From: Wohlfahrtiimonas larvae_A
GTDB taxonomy: Bacteria > Pseudomonadota > Gammaproteobacteria > Cardiobacteriales > Wohlfahrtiimonadaceae
NCBI GenBank assembly: GCA_040394195.1
Contig: JBEBSR010000019.1
Coordinates: 1-44,137 of the forward strand
Direction: 5' to 3'
DNA: 44,137 bases
The notes under the pieces are model-generated. The model was not told the origin of the DNA. It saw only the letters and a program-made list of their open reading frames with translations, and made no database searches. A program made the translations under genes and the position numbers. Positions 1 to 8,632 of this stretch are shown piece after piece (position 1 is the first letter of the stretch; each line of letters opens with the position of its first letter).

Positions 1-833
1 TCTACTTCAAAGCTGTTCACAGTTGTATGAATTGGCGAAATATCAGCAATTACACCTTCAAAAATATTTACATCACCCACGAATTCCGCGACATATAATG
101 AGTTAGGGTATTCATAAATTTCTGTTGGCGTTGCAACTTGTACAATTTCGCCACTATCCATAACTGCAATGCGGCTTGAGACCGTCATGGCTTCTTCTTG
201 ATCGTGCGTCACTATTACAAATGTAATGCCCAATTCCTCTTGGATGGTCATTAATTCAAATTGTGTTTGTTCGCGTAAGCGCTTATCCAATGCACCTAAA
301 GGTTCATCCAATAATAATAGTTTTGGTTTTTTAACAATACTGCGAGCTAATGCAACGCGTTGACGTTGCCCACCTGATAATTGATGTGGTTTGCGTTTGG
401 CAAATTTCCCCATTTGCACCAATTCCAGCATTTGATCTACGCGTTTTCTGATCTCTGGTTTTGGTACTTTCTCTTGTTTTAAGCCAAACGCAATATTATC
501 TTCCACTGTCATATGTGGAAATAGTGCATAGCTTTGGAACATCATGTTAATTGGGCGCTCATAAGGTGGAATAAGAGAAATATCTTCTCCTTCCAATAGG
601 ATTTTGCCCGATGTTGGTGTTTCGAAACCTGCCAACATGCGTAAAAGTGTGGTTTTACCACAGCCAGAAGGGCCCAATAAGGAGAAGAATTCTCCTTGGT
701 ATATATCTAAAGAGATATTGTTAACCGCGATATATTCGTCAAAAACTTTGACTAAATCAACGATTTCGATGTATGGCACAGAATTAGGATCGCGCCAAGG
801 CTCGTAGGATTTTTTTGAAAGAATAGGTGACAT
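1..833 (-). CDS. potG: Putrescine ABC transporter ATP-binding protein PotG, C-terminus missing (window edge)
   Basis: This is the ATPase of a putrescine import ABC transporter, working at the inner face of the membrane with PotH/PotI and PotF. The conceptual translation starts MSPILSKKSYEPWRDPNSVP and shows Walker A (GPSGCGKTT), the Q-loop stretch MMFQSYALFPHMTVEDN, the signature LSGGQRQRVALA, Walker B LLLLDEP and the switch histidine in VTHDQEEA. The PWRDPN...PYIEI opening and the sequence throughout resemble E. coli PotG more than PotA. About 277 codons are present; the C-terminal regulatory domain lies beyond position 1. The ATG at 831-833 follows an AAGGAG site (839-844). The partner genes are presumably outside the window to the left. 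Class is certain; polyamine substrate is likely. Confidence 0.9.
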   Translation of the reverse strand, partial: MSPILSKKSYEPWRDPNSVPYIEIVDLVKVFDEYIAVNNISLDIYQGEFFSLLGPSGCGKTTLLRMLAGFETPTSGKILLEGEDISLIPPYERPINMMFQSYALFPHMTVEDNIAFGLKQEKVPKPEIRKRVDQMLELVQMGKFAKRKPHQLSGGQRQRVALARSIVKKPKLLLLDEPLGALDKRLREQTQFELMTIQEELGITFVIVTHDQEEAMTVSSRIAVMDSGEIVQVATPTEIYEYPNSLYVAEFVGDVNIFEGVIADISPIHTTVNSFEV

Positions 834-964
834 CACAGCTCCTTAATTCAATACCGTTAAGTGAAAGATCAAGGCGATTGGTTGCAATCTTTTTGTTCAG
901 AAGAATCTTGAGTGCTGCCGCTCGTTGAATTGTTAATATTTATATAAAAATATCAAGGCAGTGT

Positions 965-992
965 ATTGTATAGCGATTGGCAGAAACATCAA
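965..992 (-). promoter_or_regulatory. Putative sigma-70 promoter for potG
   Basis: On the minus strand there is TTGATG (987-992), a 16-base spacer and TACAAT (965-970). It points towards potG and would leave a leader of about 125 bases. It lies just past the end of rsgA. Recognised by eye only. Confidence 0.45.
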
Positions 993-998
993 GCGATA

Positions 999-1964
999 TT
1001 AGCCTGATGTTTTTAATATCTGTAAATAGCTTTCAGCACGCCTTGCTGATAATAAATCATTCTCGATGGCATCTGCTACAGCGCAACCTGGATCTTGTAA
1101 ATGATTACAATTGCTAAACTTGCAACGTTTTGTATATTCCACAACTTCAGGGAAGCCATTATGAATGGATTCTACACTTAAATGATCTACGTTGAAGCTG
1201 CGAACACCAGGAGAATCAATTAATGCGCCTGCATTATCATTTAAATAATATAAAGTAGTAGCAGATGTTGTATGGTTGCCTAAGCCAGTTGTAGCACTAA
1301 TACGTTGAGTTTGTAGAGAAAGTTCAGGAATCATTTTATTGGTGAGTGATGATTTACCAACGCCAGATTGCCCTACAAAAATTGAAGTTTTATCCACTAA
1401 CTCATCATGGAGTAATGTCAGTGATTCTGGGTTGTTTTGCGCAGTTAAAATAATTTTGATATCAAAAGCTTTTTGATACTCTTCTAAGAATGAGAAATCA
1501 CTTGTTTCATCAATCATATCTGCTTTGTTAACAATAATACCCATTGGAATATCGAATTCACGAATGGCAATCAAATAGCGATCAATGAGAGAAGGGCTTG
1601 GCTCAGGCTTTGGTGCAATAACGATAAAAATCTGATCTAAATTGGCTGCAATCAGCTTTTTATGTTGACCATAAGAAACGCGTGCCAATTCATTGGTGCG
1701 GGTAATGAGTTGTAAAACTACAGGAATGTCATTTTCAAAAGTGAAATAGACATAATCACCACACACAATTTTTTCTAGATTTTGGCGAATGTTGGCTTTG
1801 TAAATCTGATGTTCGGTATCTTCCACCATCAAATGCGGGCCATGCTGAGCAATGACTCTCCCTTTAAAGAGAGAGTCAGGATCTAGACTTTTTAACGCAT
1901 CGATTTGCTCGACTTTTTTGTTAGAAATACGTTCGTGCTGTTTTTTGGTTAATCGACGCGCCAT
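999..1964 (-). CDS. rsgA: Ribosome small-subunit biogenesis GTPase RsgA
   Basis: RsgA is a circularly permuted GTPase that helps late 30S subunit maturation and hydrolyses GTP when bound to the ribosome. The 321-residue protein has the family order: an N-terminal OB-fold (about 35-95), then the G4 motif NKAD (146-149) ahead of G1 GQSGVGKSS (198-206) and G3 DSPG (250-253). A C-terminal zinc site follows, with C281, C286, H288 and C294. It begins MARRLTKKQHERI, a basic tail typical of the family. The ATG lies six bases after the fdxA stop, so the two are probably co-transcribed as the end of the serS-to-rsgA run. Confidence 0.96.
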   Translation of the reverse strand: MARRLTKKQHERISNKKVEQIDALKSLDPDSLFKGRVIAQHGPHLMVEDTEHQIYKANIRQNLEKIVCGDYVYFTFENDIPVVLQLITRTNELARVSYGQHKKLIAANLDQIFIVIAPKPEPSPSLIDRYLIAIREFDIPMGIIVNKADMIDETSDFSFLEEYQKAFDIKIILTAQNNPESLTLLHDELVDKTSIFVGQSGVGKSSLTNKMIPELSLQTQRISATTGLGNHTTSATTLYYLNDNAGALIDSPGVRSFNVDHLSVESIHNGFPEVVEYTKRCKFSNCNHLQDPGCAVADAIENDLLSARRAESYLQILKTSG

Positions 1965-1970
1965 CTGTAA

Positions 1971-2294
1971 TTATCGCTCTAATAATGCTAATTTGTTGGG
2001 TTTGCCATCCCATTCTTTTGCAGCTTCAGCATTGTCTTGCATTTGAGTAATCACAGGCCATTGTTGTGATAATTCTGCATTTAAATCTAAGAAGATCATT
2101 TCATCTGATGTTAAATCATCTTCTGATTTAATGGCATTGGCTGGGCATTCTGGCTCGCACAATGTACAGTCAATACACTCTTCAGGATCGATCACCAAAT
2201 AGTTTGGTCCTTCATGGAAGCAATCCACAGGGCAAACTTCTACACAGTCTGTGTATTTGCATTTAATGCAATTTTCGGTAACAACGAAAGTCAT
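1971..2294 (-). CDS. fdxA: Seven-iron (3Fe-4S plus 4Fe-4S) ferredoxin FdxA
   Basis: A soluble low-potential electron carrier of 107 residues. The N-terminal half carries C9, C12, C17, C21 and C25, and the second cluster motif is CIDCTLCEPECPA. This cysteine pattern and the C-terminal extension of about 50 residues match the Azotobacter ferredoxin I / FdxA type, which binds one 3Fe-4S and one 4Fe-4S cluster. It sits between tyrS (14-base gap) and rsgA (6-base gap) and is probably in the same transcript. The redox partner cannot be told from the sequence. Confidence 0.93.
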   Translation of the reverse strand: MTFVVTENCIKCKYTDCVEVCPVDCFHEGPNYLVIDPEECIDCTLCEPECPANAIKSEDDLTSDEMIFLDLNAELSQQWPVITQMQDNAEAAKEWDGKPNKLALLER

Positions 2295-2308
2295 AAAAAC
2301 CTCTAAAA

Positions 2309-3508
2309 TTAATTAACTGTAATTTTAGCAAAACGGCGTTTACCCACTTGGAAAACTGCTGTTGTGCCTTTTGCGATCTTAAGTCCGCGATCAGAAACTT
2401 TCTCTTGATCAATACGAACAGCACCGCCATCAATTGAACGATTACCTTCAGAAACTGAAGTGACTAAACCAGCTTCTTTCAATAATGCGCCAATTTGAAT
2501 TTCACCTTCAGGTGCAACCACTGTGATTTTTTCGATATTTTCAGGTAAGTTACCTTTTTGGAAACGCTCGATGAAATCGCGATGTGCCATCTCATAATCT
2601 GCTTCTGAATGGAAGCGAGAGATGATTTCTTTACACAATAAGAATTTGATGTCGCGTGGATTCATGCCTTCAGCAACTGATTTTTTGTAACCATCAATTG
2701 TTGCAGTTGATTCAAAGCTCAATAAGTCAAAGTAGCGCCACATCAATGTATCTGATACAGACATTAGCTTACCAAATTGCTCAACTGGTGTATCGTCCAC
2801 ACCAATGTAGTTGCCTAAAGATTTAGACATCTTATTCACGCCATCTAAACCTTCTAATAAAGGCATTGTGATCACGCTTTGTGATGCTTTACCATAAGCT
2901 TTTTGAAGGTCACGGCCAACCAATAAGTTGAATTTTTGATCTGTACCGCCTAATTCAACATCAGTATTCAAACTTACTGAATCATAACCTTGAAGCAATG
3001 GGTAGATAAATTCATGTAAAGCGATCGGCTGATGGTTTTTGTAGCGTTTTTCAAAGTCATCACGCTCTAACATTCTTGCAACAGTATAGTGTGATGCTAA
3101 TTGAATCATGCCTACTGTGCCTAACTCGCCTAACCATGATGAGTTGAATACAACTTTAGTCAATTCTGGATCTAAAATTTTGAAGATCTGTTCTTGATAA
3201 GTTTTTGCATTTTCAATAACTTGTTCACGAGTTAAAGGTTTACGTGTTGTATCTTTGCCCGATGGATCACCGATCATACCTGTGAAGTCACCAATCAAGA
3301 AATTCACTTCATGACCTAACATTTGGAAGTGTTTCATTTTGTTGATCACAACAGTATGACCTAAGTGAAGATCAGGTGCAGTAGGGTCGAAACCCACTTT
3401 GATTCGAAGCGGACGGTTCTCTTTTAACTTCGCGGTTAAACCTTCAATTGAAATGATTTCGTCAGTTCCACGTTCTAATAACGCTAAACTTTCTTCGATA
3501 GATGCCAT
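2309..3508 (-). CDS. tyrS: Tyrosine--tRNA ligase
   Basis: A class I aminoacyl-tRNA synthetase that charges tRNA-Tyr in the cytoplasm. Visible motifs are the HIGH signature HLGH (about 48-51), the specificity segment DVELGGTDQKFN and KMSKS (about 226-230), followed by a C-terminal S4-like RNA-binding domain (about 335-399). The length of 399 residues is usual for the TyrZ/TyrS2 subfamily. I place the start at the ATG 3506-3508 and not at the in-frame TTG one codon upstream, because AGGAG (3515-3519) is six bases from the ATG and only three from the TTG. It lies between the L,D-transpeptidase and fdxA genes in a co-directional run. Confidence 0.96.
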   Translation of the reverse strand: MASIEESLALLERGTDEIISIEGLTAKLKENRPLRIKVGFDPTAPDLHLGHTVVINKMKHFQMLGHEVNFLIGDFTGMIGDPSGKDTTRKPLTREQVIENAKTYQEQIFKILDPELTKVVFNSSWLGELGTVGMIQLASHYTVARMLERDDFEKRYKNHQPIALHEFIYPLLQGYDSVSLNTDVELGGTDQKFNLLVGRDLQKAYGKASQSVITMPLLEGLDGVNKMSKSLGNYIGVDDTPVEQFGKLMSVSDTLMWRYFDLLSFESTATIDGYKKSVAEGMNPRDIKFLLCKEIISRFHSEADYEMAHRDFIERFQKGNLPENIEKITVVAPEGEIQIGALLKEAGLVTSVSEGNRSIDGGAVRIDQEKVSDRGLKIAKGTTAVFQVGKRRFAKITVN

Positions 3509-3520
3509 CAAACTCTCCTG

Positions 3521-4516
3521 CTATTTTTTAAATTTATCCCAGTCAATATTAATTGCACTGCCAGCTTCTTCTGGTTTTGGATTGTGATTATTAGGGTCAA
3601 TTCTTTGACCGACATGTGTTGGTAATCCTGACATTTTTTCAATCATAAGATCAATTAAACGGTGATCAACCATTTGAATGCTTGGGTCATTTTGATATGG
3701 TGCCAAGACTTTATAAGCAATTTGCTTCAGGCCATTGATATCGAGATTATCTTCTTCCAGTGTAGGATGTACTTCAAGTACTAGTTCGTCACCTTTCCAG
3801 CCCACTTTAACAGGCTCATTAACAAACTCAACAGATGTGCCGCTTGGTACAATTTGGTAGAGTTCTTTAATGTTTTCAGGGAAGAAACGCATGCAACCAT
3901 GTGTTACACGCATGCCAATGCCCGTTACATCATTGGTGCCATGAAGTAGATAGCTCGGTAGATTTAATCTTAGAACATGATTACCTAAAGGGTTATCAGG
4001 GCCAGCAGGTACTACAGCAGGCAAGATGCCTTTGCCCATTTCTTTGTGCTCACGGCGAATACTTTCTGGTGGATACCAAGCAGGTGCTTCCTGTTTAATC
4101 GTAACTTTCCATGAACCTAATGGGGTTTTCCAATCCATACGGCCAACGCCAACAGGGTAGACATAGACTACATCCTCATTTTTGGGGAAGTAGTACGCAC
4201 GCATTTCAGGAATGTTGGCAACAATTGAACCGCTACGTCGTTTAGTTGGTAGCACATATTCAAAAGGTAAAACGATGGGCATTTGTGGTGAAGGCGTCCA
4301 ATAATTGGAATTTGGATTCGCCCATTTTAGTTCATCATAACCTGCTTCATACTTTACGCTGAGCTCAACGAAAGATTCACCAGATTCTGGATAAACAACC
4401 TCTGTATAGCCAACAACATCAGAACCTTTCTCAGGCATAGGATATTGTCGCGCAATTGCGCTGCTATTGAAGAGACCAACTGTAACCATAAGACACAAAA
4501 GAGAAGTTTTTTTCAT
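3521..4516 (-). CDS. Secreted L,D-transpeptidase (YkuD/ErfK family)
   Basis: A periplasmic L,D-transpeptidase, expected either to make 3-3 peptidoglycan cross-links or to attach proteins to peptidoglycan. The 331-residue protein opens with a signal peptide (MKKTSLLCLMVTVGLFNSSA, cleavage near IARQ). A LysM-like segment (about 45-88) contains YDELKWANPN. The YkuD domain (about 97-235) has H192 in LLHGTN and the catalytic cysteine C208 in THGCMR. A further 95 residues follow, as in the E. coli ErfK/YbiS/YcfS/YnhG group. It starts six bases after the YfhL-type ferredoxin gene and ends 12 bases before tyrS. Which E. coli paralogue it matches is not clear. Confidence 0.92.
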   Translation of the reverse strand: MKKTSLLCLMVTVGLFNSSAIARQYPMPEKGSDVVGYTEVVYPESGESFVELSVKYEAGYDELKWANPNSNYWTPSPQMPIVLPFEYVLPTKRRSGSIVANIPEMRAYYFPKNEDVVYVYPVGVGRMDWKTPLGSWKVTIKQEAPAWYPPESIRREHKEMGKGILPAVVPAGPDNPLGNHVLRLNLPSYLLHGTNDVTGIGMRVTHGCMRFFPENIKELYQIVPSGTSVEFVNEPVKVGWKGDELVLEVHPTLEEDNLDINGLKQIAYKVLAPYQNDPSIQMVDHRLIDLMIEKMSGLPTHVGQRIDPNNHNPKPEEAGSAINIDWDKFKK

Positions 4517-4522
4517 AAACTC

Positions 4523-4774
4523 TTACTTTCCAGCTTGAAGTTTCTCGTATTTAGCCATTAACTCATCTTGAGTTTCTGGCTTCGCGGGATCCTTGTTGAT
4601 ACATTCAACAGGACATACTTCCATACATTGTGGTGTGTCAAAATGTCCAACGCACTCTGTACATAAGTTTGGGTCGATAACATAAATTTCAGGGCCCATT
4701 GAGATTGCTTCATTTGGGCACTCAGGCTCACAAACATCGCAGTTAATGCATTCATCTGTTATCTCTAATGACAT
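4523..4774 (-). CDS. yfhL: YfhL-type 2[4Fe-4S] ferredoxin
   Basis: An 83-residue bacterial ferredoxin with two 4Fe-4S clusters. The first motif is CINCDVCEPECP (C9, C12, C15, C19). The second is CxxC with an eight-residue insertion before CMEVCPVEC, the hallmark of the Allochromatium vinosum / YfhL type with very low-potential clusters. The start has a good GAGG site upstream. It sits 34 bases downstream of serS and six bases upstream of the L,D-transpeptidase gene. In other gammaproteobacteria YfhL has been tied to radical SAM tRNA modification; nothing here tests that. Confidence 0.93.
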   Translation of the reverse strand: MSLEITDECINCDVCEPECPNEAISMGPEIYVIDPNLCTECVGHFDTPQCMEVCPVECINKDPAKPETQDELMAKYEKLQAGK

Positions 4775-4808
4775 AGCTAAAACCTCTTTACTATATTTAA
4801 ATTGAACT

Positions 4809-6080
4809 CTAAATGTGAGTTCTGCCTCTCATATATGGAATCAATACTTCTGGTACACGTATTCTACCATCTTCTTCTTGATAGTTTTCCATCACTGCAA
4901 CTAAAGTTCTACCAACAGCTAAGCCAGAACCATTAAGTGTATGTAATAATTCAGGTTTGTTTGTTTCACTATTACGGAAACGAGCTTGCATACGACGAGC
5001 TTGGAAATCCATGCAGTTAGAGCAAGAAGAGATTTCTCTATACTTCTCTTGACCTGGTAACCATACTTCGATGTCATAAGTCTTTGTTGCACCAAAGCCC
5101 ATATCACCCGTGCACAATACGATTGTGCGGTAAGGCAAACCTAATTTTTCTAAAACAGTTTCAGCATGGCGAGTCATTAATTCTAACTGTTCGAAAGATT
5201 TAGAAGGGTGAGTTAAGTGAACCATTTCCACTTTCTCAAATTGGTGCATGCGAATTAAGCCACGAGTATCACGACCATAACTACCTGCTTCTGATCTAAA
5301 GCATCCGCTGTGTGCTACATAAGATAATGGTAGCTCACTTTCTGGAATAATTTCATCACGCACTAAGTTTGTGACAGGAACTTCAGCTGTTGGGATCAAA
5401 TAGTATTGATCTTCACCTTTTAATTTGAATAAATCTTCTTCAAATTTAGGTAATTGACCTGTGCCACGTAAACTGTCTGAGTTCACGAGCATCGGTACGT
5501 TTAATTCTGTATAACCATGCTCTTCCACATGAAGGTCTAGCATGAATTGAGCCAATGCACGATGTAAACGCGCAACGCCATCACGCAGTACTGTGAATCT
5601 AGAACCTGTTAATTTAACACCAGCTTCTGAATCAATGCCTTTGTTCATTGCGCCTAATGCAACGTGATCTTTCACTTCAAACGTAAATTCGCGTGGTGTA
5701 CCCCAGCGGCGAACTTCTACGTTATCGTTTTCATCTTTACCAGCTGGCACTGATGCATCTGGTAAATTTGGAATCGTCATGAGAATTTGATTCAAATCAT
5801 TTAAGATTACATTTAATTCTTTCTCTAAAGATTCTAATTTCTCTGTATTGTTGGAAACTTCTTTCAAAATTTCATCAATATTCTCGCCTTTAGCTTTAGC
5901 TTGGCCAATACGTTTAGCATTGACATTACGCAAGTTTTGAAGTTCTTGAACTTCAATTTGTAAACCTTTACGACGTTCATCTAGTTCAATAAATTGTGTT
6001 TTATCAAACTCATAACCGCGTGTTTTAAGACGGGTTACAACATCGTCGAGATTATGACGAAGTAACTGAATGTCTAACAT
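4809..6080 (-). CDS. serS: Serine--tRNA ligase
   Basis: A class II aminoacyl-tRNA synthetase charging tRNA-Ser (and tRNA-Sec where present). The 423-residue protein has the N-terminal antiparallel coiled-coil arm (about 30-105, rich in K/E/L), which contacts the long variable arm of tRNA-Ser. The catalytic core follows, with motif 2 around FRSEAGSYGRDTRGLIR and motif 3 GSGLAVGRTLVAVMENYQ. The start MLDIQLLRHN is the family N-terminus and follows an AAGGGG site. It is the first gene of the six-gene minus-strand run ending at rsgA. Confidence 0.97.
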   Translation of the reverse strand: MLDIQLLRHNLDDVVTRLKTRGYEFDKTQFIELDERRKGLQIEVQELQNLRNVNAKRIGQAKAKGENIDEILKEVSNNTEKLESLEKELNVILNDLNQILMTIPNLPDASVPAGKDENDNVEVRRWGTPREFTFEVKDHVALGAMNKGIDSEAGVKLTGSRFTVLRDGVARLHRALAQFMLDLHVEEHGYTELNVPMLVNSDSLRGTGQLPKFEEDLFKLKGEDQYYLIPTAEVPVTNLVRDEIIPESELPLSYVAHSGCFRSEAGSYGRDTRGLIRMHQFEKVEMVHLTHPSKSFEQLELMTRHAETVLEKLGLPYRTIVLCTGDMGFGATKTYDIEVWLPGQEKYREISSCSNCMDFQARRMQARFRNSETNKPELLHTLNGSGLAVGRTLVAVMENYQEEDGRIRVPEVLIPYMRGRTHI

Positions 6081-6117
6081 TGATGGCCCCTTGAAATATT
6101 ATTAGAAAATACCCCTC

Positions 6118-6146
6118 ATTATAACGAATAACGCAAGGAATAACAA
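6118..6146 (-). promoter_or_regulatory. Strong sigma-70 promoter for serS
   Basis: Read on the minus strand: TTGTTA (6141-6146), a 17-base spacer and a perfect TATAAT (6118-6123), about 35 bases upstream of the serS ATG. It probably drives the serS-yfhL-ldt-tyrS-fdxA-rsgA run. Confidence 0.7.
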
Positions 6147-6264
6147 AGCCACAAAATGATCGATCTATTTTAATAGTCATATCTGTATTAGACTTGTTAT
6201 CAAATTATTCAATGATTGATGCGTTAAATTAAAAAGAACAATTTTAAAGAGGGAGTTAATCAAT

Positions 6265-7281
6265 ATGCAAAATAGAAATAAATTTTGGGTAGCAATTGGT
6301 TTATCAATTTCAATGGTGATCGGGGGATCAGCATTTGCACAAGCTAAACGTGATGCAATCATTCAACCTATTGATGATGTGAAAATTGAAAATCCAGCAA
6401 AAGTAGAATTAGGTAAAAAGTTGTGGTTTGATCCGCGTTTATCAAAATCAGGCTTCATTTCATGTAACTCATGTCATAACTTATCAATGGGTGGTAGTGA
6501 TAACTTAAAAACATCTATTGGTCACAATTGGCAAGAAGGCCCAATCAACTCACCAACAGTGTTGAACTCAAAGTATAACTTTGTACAATTCTGGGATGGC
6601 CGTGCAAAAGACTTAAAAGAACAAGCGGGCGGCCCAATTGCTAATCCTAAAGAAATGGGTTTCACACATGATCTAGCGGTAGGTGTTGTGGAATCAATTC
6701 CGGGTTATGTTGAAGAGTTTAAAGCTGTGTATGGTACAGATAAAATTTCGATCGATGAAATCACAGATGCGATTGCTGTGTTTGAAGAAACATTAGTAAC
6801 ACCAAACGCACCATTTGATAAATGGTTGAAAGGTGATGATAGTGCGTTAAATGAACAAGAATTAGCAGGTTATAACTTGTTTACAACATCAGGCTGTATT
6901 GCATGTCACTATGGTACTGCAATGGGCGGAAGTTCATTCCAAAAAATGGGCTTGATGGAAGAATATGTAACAGAAAATCCAGCGCAAGGCCGTGTTGAAG
7001 TGACAGGTAAAGATGCGGATCGCTTTATGTTTAAAGTACCAACATTACGTAACGTTGAATTAACTTATCCATACTTCCATGATGGTGCTGCAGAATCTTT
7101 AGAAGATGCAGTAACAGTAATGGGTCGTTTACAGTTGAAACGTGATTACAGCGAAGCAGAAGTTGCAAGCATTGTGGCATTCTTGAAAACATTGACAGGT
7201 GATCAGCCTCAGTTGATGATGCCAATTTTACCACCATCTGTGAATGAGACACCTAAACCAGTACCATTTGAGAAAAAATAA
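6265..7281 (+). CDS. ccp: Di-haem cytochrome c peroxidase
   Basis: A periplasmic enzyme that reduces hydrogen peroxide to water with electrons from small c-type cytochromes or the quinol pool. The 338-residue protein has a signal peptide (cleavage near AFAQA, about residue 26) and two c-haem motifs, CNSCH (C67, C70, H71) and CIACH (C211, C214, H215). Between them are the family stretches FWDGRAKDLKEQAGGP and NPKEMG. Spacing and length match bacterial CcpA/MacA-type peroxidases and not the longer MauG branch. AGAGGGAG precedes the ATG. It stands alone on the plus strand, facing the DyP peroxidase gene of the iron operon. A c-type cytochrome maturation system must be encoded elsewhere. Confidence 0.94.
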   Translation: MQNRNKFWVAIGLSISMVIGGSAFAQAKRDAIIQPIDDVKIENPAKVELGKKLWFDPRLSKSGFISCNSCHNLSMGGSDNLKTSIGHNWQEGPINSPTVLNSKYNFVQFWDGRAKDLKEQAGGPIANPKEMGFTHDLAVGVVESIPGYVEEFKAVYGTDKISIDEITDAIAVFEETLVTPNAPFDKWLKGDDSALNEQELAGYNLFTTSGCIACHYGTAMGGSSFQKMGLMEEYVTENPAQGRVEVTGKDADRFMFKVPTLRNVELTYPYFHDGAAESLEDAVTVMGRLQLKRDYSEAEVASIVAFLKTLTGDQPQLMMPILPPSVNETPKPVPFEKK

Positions 7282-7320
7282 TAAAGATGGGTGAATAGAT
7301 AACAAGGTGTAGGGGGTTCA

Positions 7321-7352
7321 AGCCCAGTTTGTAAAAACTGGGCTTTTTTTTT
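7321..7352 (+). terminator. Rho-independent terminator after ccp
   Basis: A perfect 10-base stem (AGCCCAGTTT 7321-7330 with AAACTGGGCT 7335-7344) is followed by nine T on the plus strand. No T run follows on the minus strand, so it serves ccp. Confidence 0.88.
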
Positions 7353-7382
7353 GATTTTTTTCTAAACTGAAATTATTAAGAA

Positions 7383-8630
7383 TTAAGCATTGAATAATGC
7401 TTGTCCCAAATAGTCTTCAGCTGTTTTCATGCCAGGTAGTGCAAAGAAATAACCACCGCCAAAAGGTTTAATATAACGCTCTAAAGGTTCGCCATTCAAA
7501 CGGCGCTGCGTATTGATGAATCCTTTTTTAAGATCATTCTGATAAGAGACAAAAACTAAGCCCATATCCAATAATCCACTATTCGTTAAGCCTAATGAAT
7601 AACTGTAACTACGACGACGTAATGGTGCGCTATAACGATGTGGTACGCGCGGTTCAGCACGGCGCATGTGAGAATCAAACAATACGCGATCACCATGAGG
7701 ATCTTTTCCAAATTGTGGATCATCCATTTCATGAGTCAAGCCAATTGGTGCACCTGTTCGTTTCATTCGGCCAAAGTCATTCTCTTGATCTTCTAATGGC
7801 GTTCTATCCCAAAATTCTAGATTAAAGCGAATCAAACGCAATGCTTGATAAGATCCACCTAAGCACCATTTAGGCTCTTTATTTTGTTCTGTCACCCAAA
7901 CCATTTCATTCATTAATTTAGCATCTGTATTGGGGGCGTTGCCTGTGCCATCTTTAAAGCCGAAGAGATTAATCGCCGTTGAGCCTGATTCAATATCACG
8001 TGCAGGTAAAAATCCATCAATCTTCCAAATGGGTGACATTTGTTGGTAATGATGCTTCATAATGTCACGTAGTGCGTAAATAATAACTTCCTTGCTATTG
8101 GCACATAGTTGCAAAGAGATATCACCGCCACACCAATTGGGATCTAGTAAATCATTCGGAAAACTTGTCATTTCCATTAGATGATTCGGCTTTTGATCTG
8201 CTAAACCAAAACGATCATCAAATAGAGAAGCACCGACGGATAATGTAATGGTTAATTGATCAGGTAATAGATCACCACTCAATAAACCTGATTCTTTCGG
8301 TGGTAATTGTGTATCTTTATCTACAGCAATGGATTGTGGTGCAGTTAAGTATTGAATGCGCTTAGATATTGATTTGAATAACGATTGTAATTCTTCTTTT
8401 GATTGAATCAATAGCTTAAATGTAATAAATGTGGCTTCTTTGGGTTCAGGCGTAATGATACCTGCTTGATGATTACCTAAAGCAGGCACAGTATCATAGA
8501 AATGTTTTGGGTATTTGTATTCGCTATTTTTAGGATTAGTTTGGCCTAAAGCTGAGTTTGCAACCAAAGCAGCACTGCCTAAAGTGATCCCTTTTAAGAA
8601 ATTACGGCGAAAAGTTGAATGATTGGACAT
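7383..8630 (-). CDS. efeB: Tat-exported DyP-type haem peroxidase, EfeB-like
   Basis: A periplasmic dye-decolourising-type peroxidase. EfeB is proposed to oxidise ferrous iron for the FTR1 permease, or to take iron from haem. The 415-residue protein has a twin-arginine signal (F7-R8-R9-N10-F11-L12-K13 then a hydrophobic stretch to SALG). The DyP motif GFKDGTGN lies at 224-231 with the catalytic aspartate, and the likely proximal haem ligand is H321 in SHMRRAEPR. It is the last gene of the five-gene iron operon and begins two bases after the M75 gene ends. The length matches EfeB. Confidence 0.93.
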   Translation of the reverse strand: MSNHSTFRRNFLKGITLGSAALVANSALGQTNPKNSEYKYPKHFYDTVPALGNHQAGIITPEPKEATFITFKLLIQSKEELQSLFKSISKRIQYLTAPQSIAVDKDTQLPPKESGLLSGDLLPDQLTITLSVGASLFDDRFGLADQKPNHLMEMTSFPNDLLDPNWCGGDISLQLCANSKEVIIYALRDIMKHHYQQMSPIWKIDGFLPARDIESGSTAINLFGFKDGTGNAPNTDAKLMNEMVWVTEQNKEPKWCLGGSYQALRLIRFNLEFWDRTPLEDQENDFGRMKRTGAPIGLTHEMDDPQFGKDPHGDRVLFDSHMRRAEPRVPHRYSAPLRRRSYSYSLGLTNSGLLDMGLVFVSYQNDLKKGFINTQRRLNGEPLERYIKPFGGGYFFALPGMKTAEDYLGQALFNA

Positions 8631-8632
8631 GT

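Noticed and set aside
7310..7325. GGGTTCAAGCCC, similar to a tRNA T-arm
   Set aside because: No D-arm, anticodon arm or acceptor stem can be folded upstream; the sequence leads into the ccp terminator.
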